Assembly: GCA_034670405.1 (NCBI GenBank)
Contig: JAXDDX010000018.1
Coordinates: 1,922,501-1,986,500 of the forward strand
Source: Hoplostethus atlanticus
Lineage: Eukaryota > Chordata > Actinopteri > Trachichthyiformes > Trachichthyidae
DNA: 64,000 nt
Reading direction: 5' to 3'
Positions 60,801-64,000 of this stretch are shown here, piece by piece (position 1 is the first letter of the stretch; every line of letters starts with the position of its first letter). The notes below the pieces were generated by a model. That model ran no database searches, was not told the origin of the DNA, and saw nothing but the letters and a program-made list of their open reading frames with translations. The translations under genes were made by a program, and so were the position numbers.

Positions 60801-63800
60801 AGAATATTTGAAATAGTCGGGGGGTGAGAGTGGGGGAGTGTGCTTTTACATTTTGTTACTTTAAATTCAATTTTGTGAAGAAAAAAAAGCCTCCCCCTCC
60901 ATACGTGATGACAGTCCATCTTTCTGTGTGAGATTTAACAGGCTATGCTGTATACTCCTGCCATTCCCCTTCCCCCTGCACATGAAAATGCTACTTAAAC
61001 CGGAGAGCTACGGTACTAGTTGATTTTTTGCTGTACTGGAAGTGGCACTGTGAAAGAAGCCCAGATCTAAAACAATGAAGACGATTTTTACCTATATTGA
61101 GAGGCTTATTGCTAACTGGGAAGGACTAACAGGGCCTGGCAGGAAAAACAAGCTAATGGGGGTTCTGGGATATAGGCTGGGAAGTGCTGCAACAAAAACA
61201 CATTATTTGTGTGTGTGTGTGTAACTGTTCTCATGAGTTTTGGAGGTGTGTTGAACCCAGGATGATCGGTGTAAGACACATACAACTTTTATTCAGGTGT
61301 TCTGGGCAGCTTTCTATTCACATGTCATGTTGCTTGTCTGTCCCAATCCTATTGCCTCTGCATGAGACCCCCCCGAGCCATGACAACAGCTTACAGAAAG
61401 CAGTAGTGCAGTGTGAAGGCATCCTTTTAGTGCAGGAAGTGTGTGATAGTGAGCTAGCAACATTTCCAATGGTCAGATAAGCACTGGAGGCAACCAGGGA
61501 AAAATTCTAGTCCAGCTGCCATGTGGAGGGGCTAAATGCAGTAATGGATGTATCTCATTGGGTTGCAGGTTCATCCCTGTATACCTCCCTCCATCCTTAC
61601 AACCCTCTCTTCCTGGGTCGTATTGGTGTGTTTCTGGGCCTGTCTACTGTATATATGTGTGTCCACATCAATCATTATTATATAAAATCTCTATGACAGC
61701 CTTTCTATGTGAAGACAGGTACAGATGACCCCAGGGTCTCTGTGTCTCAAGCCCAAAATATCCCGTCCTTTAATTATTTTTTTTTCAGATTGAATATCTT
61801 CAGGAGCCGTAGTCCGCAGGAGTGTAGCTGGCTGTGTAATTCCCTTTGGCCTTTCACCACTGTGGACTTTGTATTGCTTTAGTTTAGTTTGCTGTCCACA
61901 AAATGTTCCGACAGCCACTACATCTTTTTCAGGTTTGTAACTGACATAACACTCTCTTCATTTTAATCTCTTTCAGTTGTTTTTTTCCAGAACTTTCTTC
62001 TCCACTTTTTCTCTCGCTTTACTCTTTTTACTCACTCTTTCATGCTCTCCAGTCAAGCAAATACTTAATTTTCTCAAGCTGTGGTATCCTCAGGCCTCCT
62101 CAGGCTCATGTCTCCTATGAGTCCTGCTTGTTATAGACAGGAACAGTTTTTCCTTAACTGGATATATTCTCTTAAACTATACATTAACAACTTCCTGTGT
62201 AGCCTTTGACCGGAGATATACTCCACCACATACAATATGCTATTATATTTTATCAGTGTCTCTTGACTGTTTAACTATTCACCTCTTGTGTCAGTTGATA
62301 TGGGAGTTTGCACACACACATCCACATATGAATACAAAAGAAATGTCTGGGGCAGTAGAAGACAGCAGAGGATTTAGTGGTCCCTCTCCCTCCCTGCAGG
62401 CAGTAAAGCAAGCTGCATGGCAGCCCTGTCTCCCAGGACAAGTTAATAAGATGGAGCAGTCCCCGGGGGCAACAGCCGGAGAGCATTATCACTCTGAAAG
62501 CAGCCAGAAAAACTGACACATACTAGGAAAAAACTCCCAAAAAGAACCCATTAATTACCCCCTCTCACTAGCCACTGCTGGAGAAAAAAGTTAATTTGAC
62601 AATTTGGAAGACTGGGATTTTTTTCAAAATATGGGATTTCCCCTCCCACTTGCTCTCAGCGAATCTTCTGCAATTTATTTCTAGGTCTGCTCCGTTCATA
62701 CTGCTCTATTTGCATTTTTCTTCCTTCACTCTGTCTCCCTCTCGCACACGTATGACGACGGAAGCTTCTCAAGCGTGAAACCACAAGGAGGTATGGGGCA
62801 ACGCAGCACATATCAGCACATGTGAGCCATCAAAAGACCACTTCTATAGACATGTGGTGTGATGAATAAATCATGCTGCATAAGAGGAGAGAAGTTCCTC
62901 TCCCGAGGGCCCACGTTTCCTTAGTGCTGCTCTACTCCAACATCAGTATCTTCCAGCCATCGGTAAAGCAAATAAGAGCAAAACTGTCACCTGGCCGATG
63001 GAACATTCATCATTATACAATTTGTTCCCTTTTATTACGACCGTTGTAATTAAAAATAATTGAATACTGGGCTGGGCAGGTGCTCCCATCATCCTTTTTT
63101 TCTTACCAATTAGCACAACAATAATATTGCTCTGGTATTGCAGATGATATTATTAGCATTTTGATGGAACACAAGTGCCAGCATGCCTGTATGCCAGAGA
63201 AATGCTCTCAAGTGAAATCTTTTCACTCAGTTCCACCAGGGAAGCGTCACTTTCTGGTTTGACAAGACAGAGAGAAAGTGTCCCATTGAGGCGTCGAAAG
63301 ACACTCAGCAATGCATGCAGGGCACAATTACACCACCGTGGACCACAAACATTTAAACAAGAGGCACTTGAGCTGCCTAATGTCCCATCATATATTAATA
63401 TATCACCATGATTTATTAAATTCAACCACTACGCTCACATACAACATCTTCACATAACACATGGGTGGTATTAATATGTATCTAAAAGCATTAAGGAGTT
63501 ATAGAAGTTTCAAGAAAATCATAATTTCCTGATCAGATCATCTATTCGATAGGGGGTTCCTGTGGTGCAAGTATGACGTTTCTATCATGTATTGTTCTTG
63601 AGTTACTGTGTTCACAAGAACGTGTCTGCACACAGTTGCTACCATGGTGACAACATTTCCTGCATACCACGTACCATGGTGGCAGGATACAAAAAAAAAT
63701 ATATTGGAATTTCGTATATATCTCAGATCTCAAGACACACAGAAATGGCAAACCCAAGAACTGAACCCAAACTTACCAAACACCACCTAGCTAATCAACA

Positions 63801-63931
63801 CGAGAGCAGCACTGTATTACCACCACAGATCCGTCATACAAAAAGATGGCTATTTCAGTCACTGGAAAATTTAATCCTACCATAACAAAGTGAATTGTTA
63901 TCTGGCCCCCAAGTGCTGTATCTCCTTACTG

Positions 63932-64000
63932 TCAGATACTGTTGTGAGAAAGTTGGTGAACCCGTTTGGATTTCTGCATTAATTGGTCCTAACATGTTTT
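63932..64000 (+). mobile_element. Tc1-like transposon end, cut by the window edge
   Basis: GAGAAAGTTGGTGAACCCGT then TTGGATTTCTGCATTAATTG matches the outer inverted repeat of a fish Tc1-like family (GTGAACCC ... TTTCTGCAT..ATTGGTC). The element continues past the right edge, so a transposase could follow. Confidence 0.65.

Larger units (their letters stand above)
36600..64000 (-). other. msi2: msi2 intron, 5' part runs off the right edge
   Basis: At least 27.4 kb of intron upstream of the RRM2 exon. I looked on the minus strand for the expected small exon (VEDAMLMFDKTTNRHRG), the RNP2 exon (KKIFVGGL) and RRM1 exons and saw none, so they probably lie to the right. The segment is rich in hAT, LINE, LTR and microsatellite material (listed). 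37130-39640, 52000-54100, 54150-55350, 57890-63920 and most of the gaps between named repeats contain nothing I can call a gene. Confidence 0.7.

Noticed and set aside
1..64000. CRISPR arrays, operons, bacterial promoters or terminators, rRNA genes
   Set aside because: The spaced CA/GA arrays are eukaryotic microsatellites; spliced Musashi exons and fish transposons show this is vertebrate DNA.

Overview
The window looks like intronic DNA of a teleost fish. Three short exons on the minus strand encode consecutive parts of the RNA-binding protein Musashi-2 (msi2). They lie at 36599-36517, 23594-23480 and 17387-17313. All three have AG/GT splice sites, phases that join without a break, and residues typical of Musashi: the end of RRM2 (GFGFITF...HEINNKM), then [11 protein letters not shown]...[12 protein letters not shown], then [15 protein letters not shown]...QFPG. 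No other protein-coding exon is recognisable. The gene runs off both ends: RRM1 and the start of RRM2 must lie beyond 64000, and the Ala-rich C-terminal exons must lie below 1. The teleost assignment rests on the repeats: a tRNA-headed SINE with an L2-type GGATA stem-loop tail, Tc1-like and hAT transposon relics of the fish type, very many CA/TG arrays, and compact exons in long introns.

Layout. 1-17312 is the msi2 intron after the YPNIVATYG exon. It holds a Tc1-like transposase relic, the SINE, several LINE-type 3' ends, a 384-bp element with perfect 41-bp inverted ends, and a roughly 110-bp local duplication (10600 and 14152). 17388-23479 is the next intron, with a decayed ZBED-type hAT relic and a 360-bp GATA/GA array. 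23595-36516 is an intron with an L2 3' end, a TTAA-flanked MITE, three Tc1/mariner remnants and a 23-G run. 36600-64000 is an upstream intron of at least 27 kb. It holds a 2.2-kb hAT with degenerate 8-bp target duplications, two hAT MITEs, a LINE ORF2 relic, a strong short hairpin, a polypurine satellite and a CpG-rich solo LTR on the strand opposite to msi2.

The most interesting biology is how the exons sit among TG/CA repeats. The VECKKAQ exon has a (TG)n tract in place of a normal polypyrimidine tract at its 3' splice site. The 75-nt YPNIVATYG exon is bracketed by complementary (UG)n and CA-rich tracts that could pair across it. The RRM2 exon is followed by an inverted GT/CA pair. These arrangements suggest length-polymorphic modulation of msi2 splicing, which is an inference. 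Everything else reads as ordinary accessory intron DNA. Several A/T-rich blocks without repeats look like candidate conserved enhancers, but this cannot be settled without alignments.
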